Source: Ralstonia pickettii DTP0602
Lineage (GTDB): Bacteria > Pseudomonadota > Gammaproteobacteria > Burkholderiales > Burkholderiaceae
Direction: 5' to 3'
Length of the DNA: 64,000 nucleotides
NCBI GenBank assembly: GCA_000471925.1
Contig: CP006667.1
Location: forward strand, 3,534,001-3,598,000
Shown here: one piece after another, positions 26,429-35,619 of the stretch
Layout of the letters: every line of letters begins with the position of its first letter
Position numbering within the stretch: the first letter of the stretch is position 1
Translations under genes and position numbers: made by a program
Notes under the pieces: model-generated
What the model was told of the DNA's origin: nothing
Databases searched by the model: none
What the model saw: the letters and a program-made list of their open reading frames with translations, nothing else

Positions 26429-27382
26429 CTACTGTTGGACCTGTGAATAGTTCTTTCGAATCCAGTCCCAAGTTTCGGCAATCCCCTCTTCGAGACGTGT
26501 CTGTGCGGTGAAGCCGCAGTCTCGCGTCAGCTTCGTGGTATTCAGGATGTTGTAGCGGACGTCGACGCCTCGCGATTCCACATAGCGTAGGTCTATATCC
26601 AGGCCTTGCGTGGCCAATACTGGCCGGATATGGTCGTTAATCAACCCGTTGATCGAAACACCCCTGCCAGTCCCAATGTTGTAAGCCTCGCCATTGGTGC
26701 CGGCCTGAATGGCAGCAACAATGCCCCGAGCGATGTCATCCACATGGACGTAGTCGCGAATGGCAGTACCATCACCGTAGATCGTAACTGGTTTGCCTTG
26801 CAGCGCTGACGCCATGACGGTGGGAATCAACCCTTGCCCCTTAAACGGGAGTTGTCCTGGCCCGTATGCATTTCCAGGCCGCACGACGATCCCACGAAGC
26901 CCGCGCTGCGCCACATAGAGGCCCAGGACCTTCTCGATCATGCTCTTGGAAGTCCCGTAGACCGATATCGGCCGTAGCGCTGCATCCTCCGCGAGCGGCC
27001 ACCTCTCGTCCGGGTCACCATAGACCGTGCCGCCCGAAGAGACGAAGACCAGGCGCGTATGCGGATAATCAAGGCAGCGGTCGAACAACTTGACAGCCGG
27101 TACGACATTCCGCTGAATCTCAGGCAGCACACTGGAGTCCAGGCCCAGCAGCATCGCCTTATGCACCAGATGGACAACGACATCGACGCCATCCAGCATC
27201 CGATCCAGGTCGGATGTTTCGCTGAAGTCCCCAGCAACGTATTCGATATCGCCGGCTGCCCTTTGCTCCGCAACTGGCACGTGGACATCGGCAACCCGAA
27301 CAGAAAATCCGGCTGAAAGACATCGTAGGGCAAGCCGGCTCCCAATAAAGCCGCCGCCGCCGATCAAAAGCACCTTACTCAT
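26429..27382 (-). CDS. NAD-dependent sugar-nucleotide epimerase/dehydratase
   Basis: The 317-residue extended SDR starts MSKVLLIGGGGFIGSRLAL and has VSSGGTVYGDP, the YGTSK catalytic pair and VRPGNAYGPGQLPFKGQG, close to the UDP-glucose/UDP-GlcNAc 4-epimerase group. It probably makes a UDP-sugar for the O-antigen, such as UDP-Gal or UDP-GalNAc. The start at 27382 is preceded by AAGGGA and matches the family N-terminus; the longer open frame to 27427 is unlikely. It lies directly downstream of the wecA-like gene, with a 110-base gap. Confidence 0.85.
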   Translation of the reverse strand: MSKVLLIGGGGFIGSRLALRCLSAGFSVRVADVHVPVAEQRAAGDIEYVAGDFSETSDLDRMLDGVDVVVHLVHKAMLLGLDSSVLPEIQRNVVPAVKLFDRCLDYPHTRLVFVSSGGTVYGDPDERWPLAEDAALRPISVYGTSKSMIEKVLGLYVAQRGLRGIVVRPGNAYGPGQLPFKGQGLIPTVMASALQGKPVTIYGDGTAIRDYVHVDDIARGIVAAIQAGTNGEAYNIGTGRGVSINGLINDHIRPVLATQGLDIDLRYVESRGVDVRYNILNTTKLTRDCGFTAQTRLEEGIAETWDWIRKNYSQVQQ

Positions 27383-27492
27383 TGTCAATTCCCTTGCTGC
27401 ATATGTCGATGCCGTTGCCAAGACCATGTACTTCCGCAGTGTAGATGCGGCAAATCACTCAAATACGGCTTGCCGCGATCTCATTTCCGCTT

Positions 27493-28593
27493 CTATCTGT
27501 CGGGCTTCTCGGCTCGTTGTTGCCGGATGCGCATGATCACTCTCCGGCCGATCCGCAGGCAACGCCATGCATTGCGCATGATGAGCAGATGTACGACCGT
27601 TAAGGCAAGGAAGCCTAGGAACAGTGTTTGTTCAGAGACACCGCGCTTCCAGCCATATACTCCGATCAGACCGAGCAGAGAATTGCTGATCACAATAATC
27701 CATACGATGACGTCCGGGCCGACGCCGAGTCGAAGCAGCACATGGTGCAGGTGAGTACGGTCTGCCGACAACGGGTTTCGCCGCTTCAGCGCCCGGCGGA
27801 TGACCACCGTCAGCAGGTCGATCAGAACGAAGCCAAACACCCAAAGCATTACGACGGGCGGCACATGCTGGCCGTTGTTGTACCGGCTTTGCGAAAGCTC
27901 CACGGCGAACCACAAAACGCTGTAGCCGAGCATCAGGCTGCCGGCGTCGCCGAGGAACACGCGCAAGCCACCACGCAGGGGGTTTCGCATATTGAAGAGC
28001 AAGAAGCCGAGGATGGCGCCACAGAAGATAACGCAGACACGTTGTGCCGCAACATTGCCGAGTTCTCCCGCCAGGTACGCTAGCCACGCGAACATGACAA
28101 ATGACAGCCCACCGGCCAGTCCGTCCAGTCCATCGCACATGTTCATGGCGTTGATGACCGATACTGCTGCAAACAGCGTCAGTGGGATGCCCCAGTCGGC
28201 GAGGACCACTTCGCGGCGCGCAAAGATGTCGCCGAGGGACGTCAGGTAGATGCCGCCCCAGGATGTCATCAGAATTGCCGCAAAAAGCTGAGCCGCGAGT
28301 TTGGCAACCGGCGACATTCCTTGCATGTCATCGATCAATCCAACCAGCGCGAGCAGCGTCAGGCCACCCAGCAGCGCGACGTAGTAGCCTTGGACCCGCA
28401 GGAATAACAAGCAGCCGGCCCAGACGGCGAGCGTGACAGCGATGCCGCCCACCAGCGGCACGGCACCCTGGTGGCGCTTACGGTTGTCGGGCCGGTCAAG
28501 CAGTCCCCCTACCATCGCCACAGGACGTAACAGGAGCACGCCTAGTGCCGAAACCAGGAACGTAAAGGCAGGAACCCAGAAATAATCGAACAT
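27493..28593 (-). CDS. wecA: WecA-like undecaprenyl-phosphate N-acetylhexosamine-1-phosphate transferase
   Basis: The 366-residue polytopic protein (about 11 helices) belongs to the MraY/WecA/WbpL family, which loads GlcNAc-1-P (or another HexNAc-1-P) onto undecaprenyl phosphate to start O-antigen. Diagnostic motifs are DRPDNRKRHQGAVPLVGG, LVGLIDDMQGMSP (Asp-Asp Mg site), NAMNMCDGLDGLAGG, RVFLGDAGSLMLG and SADRTHLHHVLLRLG. It ends a minus-strand series of sugar genes and stands six bases downstream of a GT2 gene. It is the second glycan initiator in the window, beside the WbaP-type enzyme at 9755-11077. Confidence 0.92.
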   Translation of the reverse strand: MFDYFWVPAFTFLVSALGVLLLRPVAMVGGLLDRPDNRKRHQGAVPLVGGIAVTLAVWAGCLLFLRVQGYYVALLGGLTLLALVGLIDDMQGMSPVAKLAAQLFAAILMTSWGGIYLTSLGDIFARREVVLADWGIPLTLFAAVSVINAMNMCDGLDGLAGGLSFVMFAWLAYLAGELGNVAAQRVCVIFCGAILGFLLFNMRNPLRGGLRVFLGDAGSLMLGYSVLWFAVELSQSRYNNGQHVPPVVMLWVFGFVLIDLLTVVIRRALKRRNPLSADRTHLHHVLLRLGVGPDVIVWIIVISNSLLGLIGVYGWKRGVSEQTLFLGFLALTVVHLLIMRNAWRCLRIGRRVIMRIRQQRAEKPDR

Positions 28594-28599
28594 GAGTAA

Positions 28600-29352
28600 T
28601 TAGCCCCCCGCCCGCAAACACGAGAAACGCCAGTAAGCGACGGACATAAACAGCCTCATCATGCTGGAGAGGTGCCACCAAATATAGCGCAGCCGGCGAC
28701 GGCTCGAGCGACGGGCATCGTGGATGACCGTGGCATCCTTGACCCAGTTCACCTGCCGGTGCATCAGATGTAACCGCAGGCAGATATCGACATCCTCGCA
28801 GTACAGGTGATAACGCTCGTCGAATCCACCCACGGCACGGAAGCTCTCGCTATCGAACATCAAGCACATGCCGGCCACCCAGTCCACCTGCTGGCGTGCA
28901 ATGGAGATGTCGTAGTCCGGCGACGACTTACCAGCTATCCTGCGCGCCACCAGCCTGGCGATGCTGGGCAAGCGGCGAGCGCTGTCCTCAATAGTCCCGG
29001 CGGGAGAGAACACGTGGGGTCCCGCGACGCCTGGGGCCTCGGATACACATGAAAGTAGCGGCGCGAAGGTCGTATCCGTTAGGCGCAGATCGGGATTGAG
29101 CACGGCAAAGTACGGCGTCTGGCATAGCGCGAATGCCGCGTTATGGTTGGCCCCGAAACCCTTCGGATGTGCATTATGAATAACCCGTATCCTTGGATCC
29201 AGTGCCTCGAAATTTCCGCCCCCGGCGTTTATCGTCAGCACAATCTGCATGCTTGGAATTGCGAGCAGCTGGGGAAGCAGTTGCACGAGCAACGCGTCCT
29301 GATGATGGCTGACCACCGATGCGGTCAGCAGACGCCCGTCAGTCCAAGCCAT
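28600..29352 (-). CDS. Glycosyltransferase family 2 (rhamnosyltransferase-like)
   Basis: The 250-residue enzyme resembles WbbL/RfbF-type rhamnosyltransferases. It has VVSHHQDALLVQLLP at the start, VIHNAHPKGFGANHNAAF, YFAVLNPDLRL (the NPD metal motif), VDWVAGMCLMFDSESFRAVGG and FDERYHLYCEDVDICLRLH (catalytic ED-D). Given the complete rfbBDAC set in this cluster, dTDP-L-rhamnose is a plausible donor. The final segment has amphipathic helices near RRLRYIWWHLSSMMRLF, for membrane contact. The ATG shares one base with the stop of the upstream gene. Confidence 0.85.
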   Translation of the reverse strand: MAWTDGRLLTASVVSHHQDALLVQLLPQLLAIPSMQIVLTINAGGGNFEALDPRIRVIHNAHPKGFGANHNAAFALCQTPYFAVLNPDLRLTDTTFAPLLSCVSEAPGVAGPHVFSPAGTIEDSARRLPSIARLVARRIAGKSSPDYDISIARQQVDWVAGMCLMFDSESFRAVGGFDERYHLYCEDVDICLRLHLMHRQVNWVKDATVIHDARRSSRRRLRYIWWHLSSMMRLFMSVAYWRFSCLRAGG

Positions 29353-31289
29353 TATTGCGACGCTCTCTGAAGAATCTCTGGCGACCAGACATAGCCGACC
29401 AACGCCGCAAACACTTGGGGCTGTGTATAGACGATTCGGTCAAAGTACGAATTAAATTCGCGAATGGCATTGATCACCGGCACGATCGGCATGCCTTCGA
29501 GCTTCAGGACACAACGGCGTCCGGCGCGCCATATCGCCTTCACATCCTCCATGTTCAACGCAACTGACCGGTCGCCGATGGCGATCTCAACCGGGGCGTC
29601 CTCGCCCGAAGCCATCCATCGCTCCTGGAAGCGGCGGCGCAGCCGGTTCGTCTTGCGCATCTGCGAGATACCGCTTGAAGTCGTCACCGAGCGCGAATGG
29701 ATACGGTGGCGATATAGCGCTTCCGGGATGTACCGGAACTCGCCCCGTTCGGCCACGGTCAGGGCAATCTCCCAATCTTGAATCCCGTCGAACGCGGGAT
29801 CCCCACCGCCGGCCCCCAAATAGGCCGAGCGACGTATGACCTTTAGATGTGATGCCACCATGCCGTCGAGTAGGTCGTCACGAATATTGCCGCTCGGCTT
29901 GATGCTGTCATAGCCGCCATAGTTGGCGCGGCGTATGACCGTGTCGTCATTGCCGACATCCAACCGGTCGGTGAAGAAATAATCGACATCAGGCTGCTTG
30001 GCAATCTCCGCCGCGACTTGGTTCAGGGCACCCTCGCCCAGCGCATCGTCACAGTCGAGGAATGCGATAAACCCGCCCCTCGCCTGTTCAACGGCTTCCA
30101 TCTGGCTCTTGATGATGCCGCGGTTCTCGTCATGAACGATTACATGCAGTCGCGCCAAACGATTGGCAAGCGCCCGCATTAGCCGAGTCACGCGAAGATC
30201 GCTCGAGCAATCTTCGACGCAGATCACGTCGAATGCCACGTCGCCCTGCGCACTCAAAGAGCCAAGGCAATTGCGCAAGAATCCATAGTGATTGTAGATG
30301 GGAACCACCACGGTGATGAGCGGCTTGTCGCACGGCGTCCCAAGCGGCGCGAGATCTCGCAGGATCAGTTCTGCCAGTTCTTCCGGCTCCGGCTCCTTCG
30401 GGGTCGGACCTGGCGCCTGTACCGCAGCAGCAGCCGATACCACTTGCCTCGACGCCTGTAGTGCGGCGATTTCGGCCCGGTAGGATGGATGCGAGCGATA
30501 GCATTGTTCGAACCACGCCATGCCAGCTTCAAAGAACAGCGGATGGCTGTGGCGCACTTTTTGGTCCAGATTGACTACCGCCTGGATCCAGGAGCGCCCC
30601 ATGTTCAGGTACGAGCGACGCATGCTGTGCTCGTGCTGCCGGTAGATGGCGGCATGAAGCGGCAGATAGGCCATCCGGTACTTGTTCAAAGCAAGCTGGC
30701 ACCAGAACTGCCAGTCCTCCTTGGCACGTGCGCCGACCTCGAACAGCACGCGGTCGAACACACGGCGATGAAAAAGCGCCCCGTGAATGGGAATGACAAA
30801 GCCGCGCTCCCACTTGAACAGGAAATCCTCAACGGACAGATCAAATTGCGCGATCGCCTCTTCCGGCTTGGAGAAGCTGATGAGCCATTCGTCCGCCAGC
30901 AGAAAATTGGATACCGACACGTCCAAGGCGTTCGCGACGGCGAAATGCTCGACCTGGCGCGTCAGTTTGCCGGGTAACAGTAGATCATCCGCATCGAGCA
31001 GTTGAATATAGGTGCCATTTGCCATCCGGATCCCGGTATTGCGCGCCGCCGAAAGCCCCGCATTTGGCTGATCCAGGATCTGAACCTCGGGGTAGTACGT
31101 CAGTAATTCTCGCAGCTGACGCGCTGTATGGGGATCCGTGCTTCCGTCGTTAACGACGATGATCTCGAGTTCACCCGCATAGGCAGCCTGCACGGACGCG
31201 ACCGACTCCATCAGATAGCCGGCCTGGTTGTAGCACGGAATCACCACGGAAATGAGCGGCCATTGCTCTGTCAGCTGACGTTGCGTCAC
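29352..31289 (-). CDS. Tandem double-domain glycosyltransferase family 2
   Basis: The 645-residue protein starts at a GTG (31289) that overlaps the upstream stop as GTGA; the open frame continues far upstream but that is a shadow of the next gene. The first GT-A domain (about residues 12-225) has ISVVIPCYNQAGYLMESV, VVNDGSTD and QLLDADDLLLPG. The second (about 318-540) has ITVVVPIYNHYGFLRNCL, VEDCSSD and FLDCDDALGEG. The two-domain arrangement suggests an enzyme that adds two sugars or alternates linkages, as in polymerising GT2 proteins of ABC-exported O-antigens. The last 100 residues are unassigned. Sugars unknown. Confidence 0.85.
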   Translation of the reverse strand: MTQRQLTEQWPLISVVIPCYNQAGYLMESVASVQAAYAGELEIIVVNDGSTDPHTARQLRELLTYYPEVQILDQPNAGLSAARNTGIRMANGTYIQLLDADDLLLPGKLTRQVEHFAVANALDVSVSNFLLADEWLISFSKPEEAIAQFDLSVEDFLFKWERGFVIPIHGALFHRRVFDRVLFEVGARAKEDWQFWCQLALNKYRMAYLPLHAAIYRQHEHSMRRSYLNMGRSWIQAVVNLDQKVRHSHPLFFEAGMAWFEQCYRSHPSYRAEIAALQASRQVVSAAAAVQAPGPTPKEPEPEELAELILRDLAPLGTPCDKPLITVVVPIYNHYGFLRNCLGSLSAQGDVAFDVICVEDCSSDLRVTRLMRALANRLARLHVIVHDENRGIIKSQMEAVEQARGGFIAFLDCDDALGEGALNQVAAEIAKQPDVDYFFTDRLDVGNDDTVIRRANYGGYDSIKPSGNIRDDLLDGMVASHLKVIRRSAYLGAGGGDPAFDGIQDWEIALTVAERGEFRYIPEALYRHRIHSRSVTTSSGISQMRKTNRLRRRFQERWMASGEDAPVEIAIGDRSVALNMEDVKAIWRAGRRCVLKLEGMPIVPVINAIREFNSYFDRIVYTQPQVFAALVGYVWSPEILQRASQ

Positions 31290-33775
31290 GCCGCACCCTC
31301 CTGCTCCGGCAGATAGCCGTCCAACGAACGTACGCGCTGGGCGAACGCATTCCAGCCATGCCGCTCGTCGATCAAAGCCGACAGCCGCTGCGCCTTCGCC
31401 AACGCCACCGCAGGCGAGCCAGCGATGGCCCGCATTGCATCGATATAGTCGACGGGCTCCGGGTTTTCCCTGAGCGGGTATCCTGTTTGCTCGCTCACAA
31501 GTTCCCCCACACCGCCCACCGTCGGGGCGATCAGCGGAATGCCAAGGGTGCCCACCTCGAGGAGAATGTTTGGCATCCCTTCCCAACGCGACGTAAAAAG
31601 GAATCCGTCATAAGGACCGAGCGCAATGAGTTCCGCCGGTGACGCGAAAGGGCCATGCAGGATGACATTCGACGGCAACGGAGCCATCTCCATATCCTTC
31701 AGCACGGCTTGGCCGAACACCTCGAAACGGATCGATGGACATTGACGTGCGATCGCGAAGAGCAGATCCACGCGCTTCTCTGCATCGAGTCGCCCCGCCC
31801 ACAGGAAACGCAGTTCTCTGTTCGCGCCGGCAGCGGACAGATGGGTGGCCTGTGCCTCCCGGCTCGACCTGGCGACAGCCTCGTCGAGCCGCACCGGATT
31901 GTAGACGGCTACAAGCTTGCTTTGCTCCTCCTCCGGCACGCGGAAGCTGGAAATGGCGCCCTCGATGAAGCGTCGGTTATCGGTCAGCAGCAGGTCGACT
32001 TGTCGAAATCCCTTGGGGAAGAAATTGGCCGCATAGCCGATAATATCCTTCCCATTATCTGCAAACTGCAGTGCGAAAATACTCGAGACTACCTTCATCG
32101 CCGCGCGCAGCTTCGGCCCGTCGGCAATAGTCAGCTGCCAGGCAACCTCGCTGTTGATGTTGTGGAACGTATGCGGCCGGATCATCAGGGCCAGATGCTG
32201 CAACGCCTTACCCTTGACCTTATAGCTCGAGCCGCTACCGAAATACGCGTCCAGGACAAGGACCTGCACACCATGCGGTAGTTGCACCGACTCGTCCACA
32301 GTCGGCCTGTCTGCCACGACGATCAATACGCTTTCGCCGGGATTGTTCTCCCGTACCACACGCGCAAAATTCAGGGCCGTCATCTCGGCGCCGCCCGTGC
32401 CGAGGAACGGCAGGACAAACATGTGCCCAAACGGCCCCGTCTTGCGAGACTGCTCGGACAAATCGGCCAGCATGCGACCCAGGATATCCTCTTCGGAAAC
32501 GCTCCAGCCGCTGCGCGACTCCTGACTGCTATTATGTGCGATGGTGTCCTTCAGCACCCCAAACACATCCGAACGCTGACCGCGCAGCAAAGCAAGGGTC
32601 GGGGAGGCATACTGCCTGATACGCCATTTGACATGCACGGGTAGCGGCGCCCGGTGATAAGCCACACGGGCGAGCCTCAATAGTTTTGGACGCAGTGTGC
32701 TCATGATTCGACGAAGTTGTTCCCTTTCATCTCGACCGCAACGGCCAGACGTGCCTTCTGGCTGCGCGCGTTGCATCAGCGCTAGTTGCTGCTCCAGGTA
32801 TGCGAACTGCTGGTCGCGCTCGGCATCCCGCTCCTGAAGCAGGCGACACGTTTCGCGCAACCTGCCTTCTTCGAGCAGCAGGTCGGCAATCAACTCTGCG
32901 AGGTCCCGCGGCGGCTGGTAGTCCTCGGTGCGATCAATTCCGCGTGGGCGTATCGCGGAGATGACGTTCGTCACCGTGGCGTCGCCGCGCTCCTTCAGCC
33001 CGGGATGGGCCGCGAAGCGACGGAAGTTCTCTCGTGTTGCCGCGTATGCCCTACACTTCAACAGATAGGGCGTAAGAACCTCCCGCGTCGTCTCGGCATA
33101 CTCCGTGATCATGCTGAGCGGGTCCTTGTGCGTGATATTGTTACCGTGTACCCGATACTGAAGCAACACACGATCGACCATCGAGAACCTTGCACCGGCG
33201 GCCAGCGCCCGGATCCACATATTCCAGTCAGGCGTATATGTGAGATCCTCACGAAACCCGCCCAGGGCATCGTGGAGTTCCTTCCGCAGGATCACCGACG
33301 AATGGCATAGGTGGTTTTCCCACACCCACTCGCCAGGAACATTCAGGTCACGCGAATCGTTGAACCATGCCGCAGCGGGGTCGCCCGGCAGGACTGTACC
33401 GGCTTCATCGACGACCTCGATCTTTGTGCCGCAGACGTCCATCTCAGGATGACACTGGAATTCAGCCACCTGAATTTCGAGCTTCTCCGGTAAAAAAACA
33501 TCGTCGGAATCGAGGCTCGCGATTAGCGTCCCGTTGCAATAACTATACGCCTTATTGTACGAAGCACAGGCCCCCAAATTGACTTCATTTCTAAACGCCC
33601 GGACACGGGCATCCTTGTACTGCGAAATAGCCTCCCAGGAACCGTCGGAAGAACAATCGTCGACAATGACAAGTTCCCAGTTTTGATATGTTTGCTCCAG
33701 TACTGACTCTATAGCTCGCCCGATGAAGCGCTCATAATTATAGGACGTCGTAATAATTGAAATAAGAGGACCCAC
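31286..33775 (-). CDS. GT2-GT4 fusion glycosyltransferase
   Basis: This 829-residue protein combines an inverting GT2 domain (residues 1-220: LISIITTSYNYERFIGRAIE, VIVDDCSSDGSWE, LIASLDSDDVFLPE) with a retaining GT4 domain (from about 445: MFVLPFLGTGGAEMTALNFA, LRFLWAGRLDAEKRVDLLF, ILLEVGTLGIPLIAPTVGG). Between them lies about 220 residues with a helical, Arg/Glu/Gln-rich segment that may form a coiled coil (around 290-340). Such fusions are typical of ABC-transporter-dependent O-antigen assembly, where one protein adds two different linkages. The start is a GTG at 33775 with only a weak ribosome site, but it fits the GT2 N-terminus exactly. Substrates unknown. Confidence 0.87.
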   Translation of the reverse strand: MGPLISIITTSYNYERFIGRAIESVLEQTYQNWELVIVDDCSSDGSWEAISQYKDARVRAFRNEVNLGACASYNKAYSYCNGTLIASLDSDDVFLPEKLEIQVAEFQCHPEMDVCGTKIEVVDEAGTVLPGDPAAAWFNDSRDLNVPGEWVWENHLCHSSVILRKELHDALGGFREDLTYTPDWNMWIRALAAGARFSMVDRVLLQYRVHGNNITHKDPLSMITEYAETTREVLTPYLLKCRAYAATRENFRRFAAHPGLKERGDATVTNVISAIRPRGIDRTEDYQPPRDLAELIADLLLEEGRLRETCRLLQERDAERDQQFAYLEQQLALMQRAQPEGTSGRCGRDEREQLRRIMSTLRPKLLRLARVAYHRAPLPVHVKWRIRQYASPTLALLRGQRSDVFGVLKDTIAHNSSQESRSGWSVSEEDILGRMLADLSEQSRKTGPFGHMFVLPFLGTGGAEMTALNFARVVRENNPGESVLIVVADRPTVDESVQLPHGVQVLVLDAYFGSGSSYKVKGKALQHLALMIRPHTFHNINSEVAWQLTIADGPKLRAAMKVVSSIFALQFADNGKDIIGYAANFFPKGFRQVDLLLTDNRRFIEGAISSFRVPEEEQSKLVAVYNPVRLDEAVARSSREAQATHLSAAGANRELRFLWAGRLDAEKRVDLLFAIARQCPSIRFEVFGQAVLKDMEMAPLPSNVILHGPFASPAELIALGPYDGFLFTSRWEGMPNILLEVGTLGIPLIAPTVGGVGELVSEQTGYPLRENPEPVDYIDAMRAIAGSPAVALAKAQRLSALIDERHGWNAFAQRVRSLDGYLPEQEGAA

Positions 33776-33799
33776 TTTTGTTTTCGCGCCTTTCTTTTA

Positions 33800-34933
33800 T
33801 CATTTTCTCATGATGTATTCGATCATGTCACAAATACGACTGGCACCAGTTTCCCCTAGTTCCCCAAAGAATGGTAAAGCCAGGACTTCCTGCGACACCT
33901 GGAATGCCACCGGCAATTCAGCCCGCGCTGCGCTCGGCAATGCCTGATAGCAGCTGAATTCACTGCACAACGGATAGAAATACCGGCGCGATAGGACGTT
34001 GAAGGTCTTCAGATTCTCATAAAGCTGATCGCGAGTAACCTTGCCGCCGGAGTACACCCGAATCACGAAGTATTGCAAGCTGGGCTTGACGCCTTCCGGC
34101 AAGGTTACGCACTCCAATCCCGCGACGCGCCCGAGTCGCTCCCTGTAGAGCGCCGCAATCCTGGCCCGCTTCGCTCGTTCATCGTCCAGGCACTCAAGAT
34201 TTGCCAGGCCCATGGCAGCCTGCAGTTCATTGAGCTTGCCATTGATGCCCGGCATGACGACATCGATTTCGTTCCTGATACCGAAGTTCTTCAGCAAATC
34301 GATGCGTTGCTTCAGTTCGGGATCCTTGACGGCCAGCGCACCGCCTTCCGCGGTATGAAACAGCTTGGTTGCATGAAAGCTAAACATCGTGCAATCGCCA
34401 TACTGGGCAATCGGCACCCCGTCGATCTCCGTGCCGAACGCATGGGCGGCATCGTAGATGACGCGCAGGCCGTAGGCATCGGCGATATTCTGGATCAGAT
34501 CCACGTGGCACGGAATGCCATACACATGCACGCCCAGAATACCAGTCGTGCGGGACGTGATCAGCCGCTCGATCTTGCTCGGGTCGATCGTCAACCGTAC
34601 CGGGTCAATATCGCAGAAGACGGGCGTGATGTGACCCCAATCAAGCACGTGAGGCGTTGCAGGGAATGTGAATGGCGTGGTGATGACCTCGCCAGACAGA
34701 CGCAGCGCCTTGCATGCGGCGACCAGAGCAATGGTGCCATTATTGAAAAGCGAAACGCGCTGGGCTCCGAGATAGGTCCGCAGCGCCTGCTCCAAGGCAA
34801 CGTGCTTGCCGCCGCCATTAGTCAGCCATCCGGACTCCCAGATTTCCGCCACAAGCTCCTGATAGCGCGAGAGTGACGGAAGCATCGGACGCGTGACGTA
34901 GATCTGTTGCTCAAAGGGCTTTGGCGCACTCAT
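33800..34933 (-). CDS. DegT/DnrJ/EryC1 family sugar aminotransferase
   Basis: The 377-residue PLP enzyme has SGWLTNGGGKHVALEQAL, the FNNGTIALVAACKAL cofactor region, DAAHAFGTEIDG and FSFHATKLFHTAEGG with the Schiff-base Lys190. Family members transaminate 3- or 4-keto nucleotide sugars with glutamate. Together with rfbA/rfbB (dTDP-4-keto-6-deoxyglucose) and the adjacent acyltransferase, a dTDP-amino-dideoxy sugar is likely. The ATG at 34933 overlaps the acyltransferase stop (ATGA); the large upstream extension in the same frame is a shadow. Confidence 0.9.
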   Translation of the reverse strand: MSAPKPFEQQIYVTRPMLPSLSRYQELVAEIWESGWLTNGGGKHVALEQALRTYLGAQRVSLFNNGTIALVAACKALRLSGEVITTPFTFPATPHVLDWGHITPVFCDIDPVRLTIDPSKIERLITSRTTGILGVHVYGIPCHVDLIQNIADAYGLRVIYDAAHAFGTEIDGVPIAQYGDCTMFSFHATKLFHTAEGGALAVKDPELKQRIDLLKNFGIRNEIDVVMPGINGKLNELQAAMGLANLECLDDERAKRARIAALYRERLGRVAGLECVTLPEGVKPSLQYFVIRVYSGGKVTRDQLYENLKTFNVLSRRYFYPLCSEFSCYQALPSAARAELPVAFQVSQEVLALPFFGELGETGASRICDMIEYIMRK

Positions 34934-35619
34934 GCCTGCTCTCCCGGCGTCTGGTTTGACCAGGAAACATCGTGCTTCCGAATTGCCTTGGCAGGAACGC
35001 CAACGGCTGTCACATCCGGTGGCAGATCGGCAACCGCAACCGCCCCGGCACCGAGCACGGTACCGGCTCCTACGCGTACATGCGGAATAAGCTTGACGCC
35101 CGTGCCGGCCATGACACCTTCGCAAAGGTGCACATTCCCTGATACGTTGACGCTTGGGTTCAGCGTGACGAAGTCCTCCAGCACCGCATCGTGGCCGATC
35201 GTGCAACCGAGGTTCACGTGGACGTGCCGGCCGATGACGATATCGGTGGTAATCATCGCACCCGCGCAGATCACTGTGCCCTCGCCCATCTTGACCTGCC
35301 GCCCGACCCACGCGCTCGGGTGAATCAGGGTCGCGAATCGCACCCCGAAGCGGGCTTGCATCCGTTCGGCGATGGCCCGCCGCGCACTTGTGTCCCCGAT
35401 GGCCACTACCATCTCGACATTGGCTGGCGCCTCCCAGGAATCGGTGGTAATGACCGGCAGTCCATGCACAGGCTCCGACACTTCATAGCCCGGATCGACC
35501 AGAAAACCTTGTACGTCCCAGCGTTGCGCCTCGGCATTCATGTCAAGGGCGACCTGCAGCACCTCGCGCGCAAAGCCGCCCGCGCCGTAGATCACCAGTG
35601 GTGTCGGTCTCGCAGTCAT
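34930..35619 (-). CDS. NeuD/PglD-like left-handed beta-helix acyltransferase
   Basis: The 229-residue protein has an N-terminal nucleotide-binding part (LVIYGAGGFAREVLQVALD) and a C-terminal hexapeptide-repeat helix from about residue 95 (VGRQVKMGEGTVICAGAMI, VNLGCTIGHDAVLEDF). The His of IGHDA fits the catalytic base of PglD. It probably N-acylates the amino sugar made by the aminotransferase next door. The ATG at 35619 overlaps the wzt stop (ATGA), so wzt, this gene and the aminotransferase are coupled. Confidence 0.88.
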   Translation of the reverse strand: MTARPTPLVIYGAGGFAREVLQVALDMNAEAQRWDVQGFLVDPGYEVSEPVHGLPVITTDSWEAPANVEMVVAIGDTSARRAIAERMQARFGVRFATLIHPSAWVGRQVKMGEGTVICAGAMITTDIVIGRHVHVNLGCTIGHDAVLEDFVTLNPSVNVSGNVHLCEGVMAGTGVKLIPHVRVGAGTVLGAGAVAVADLPPDVTAVGVPAKAIRKHDVSWSNQTPGEQA

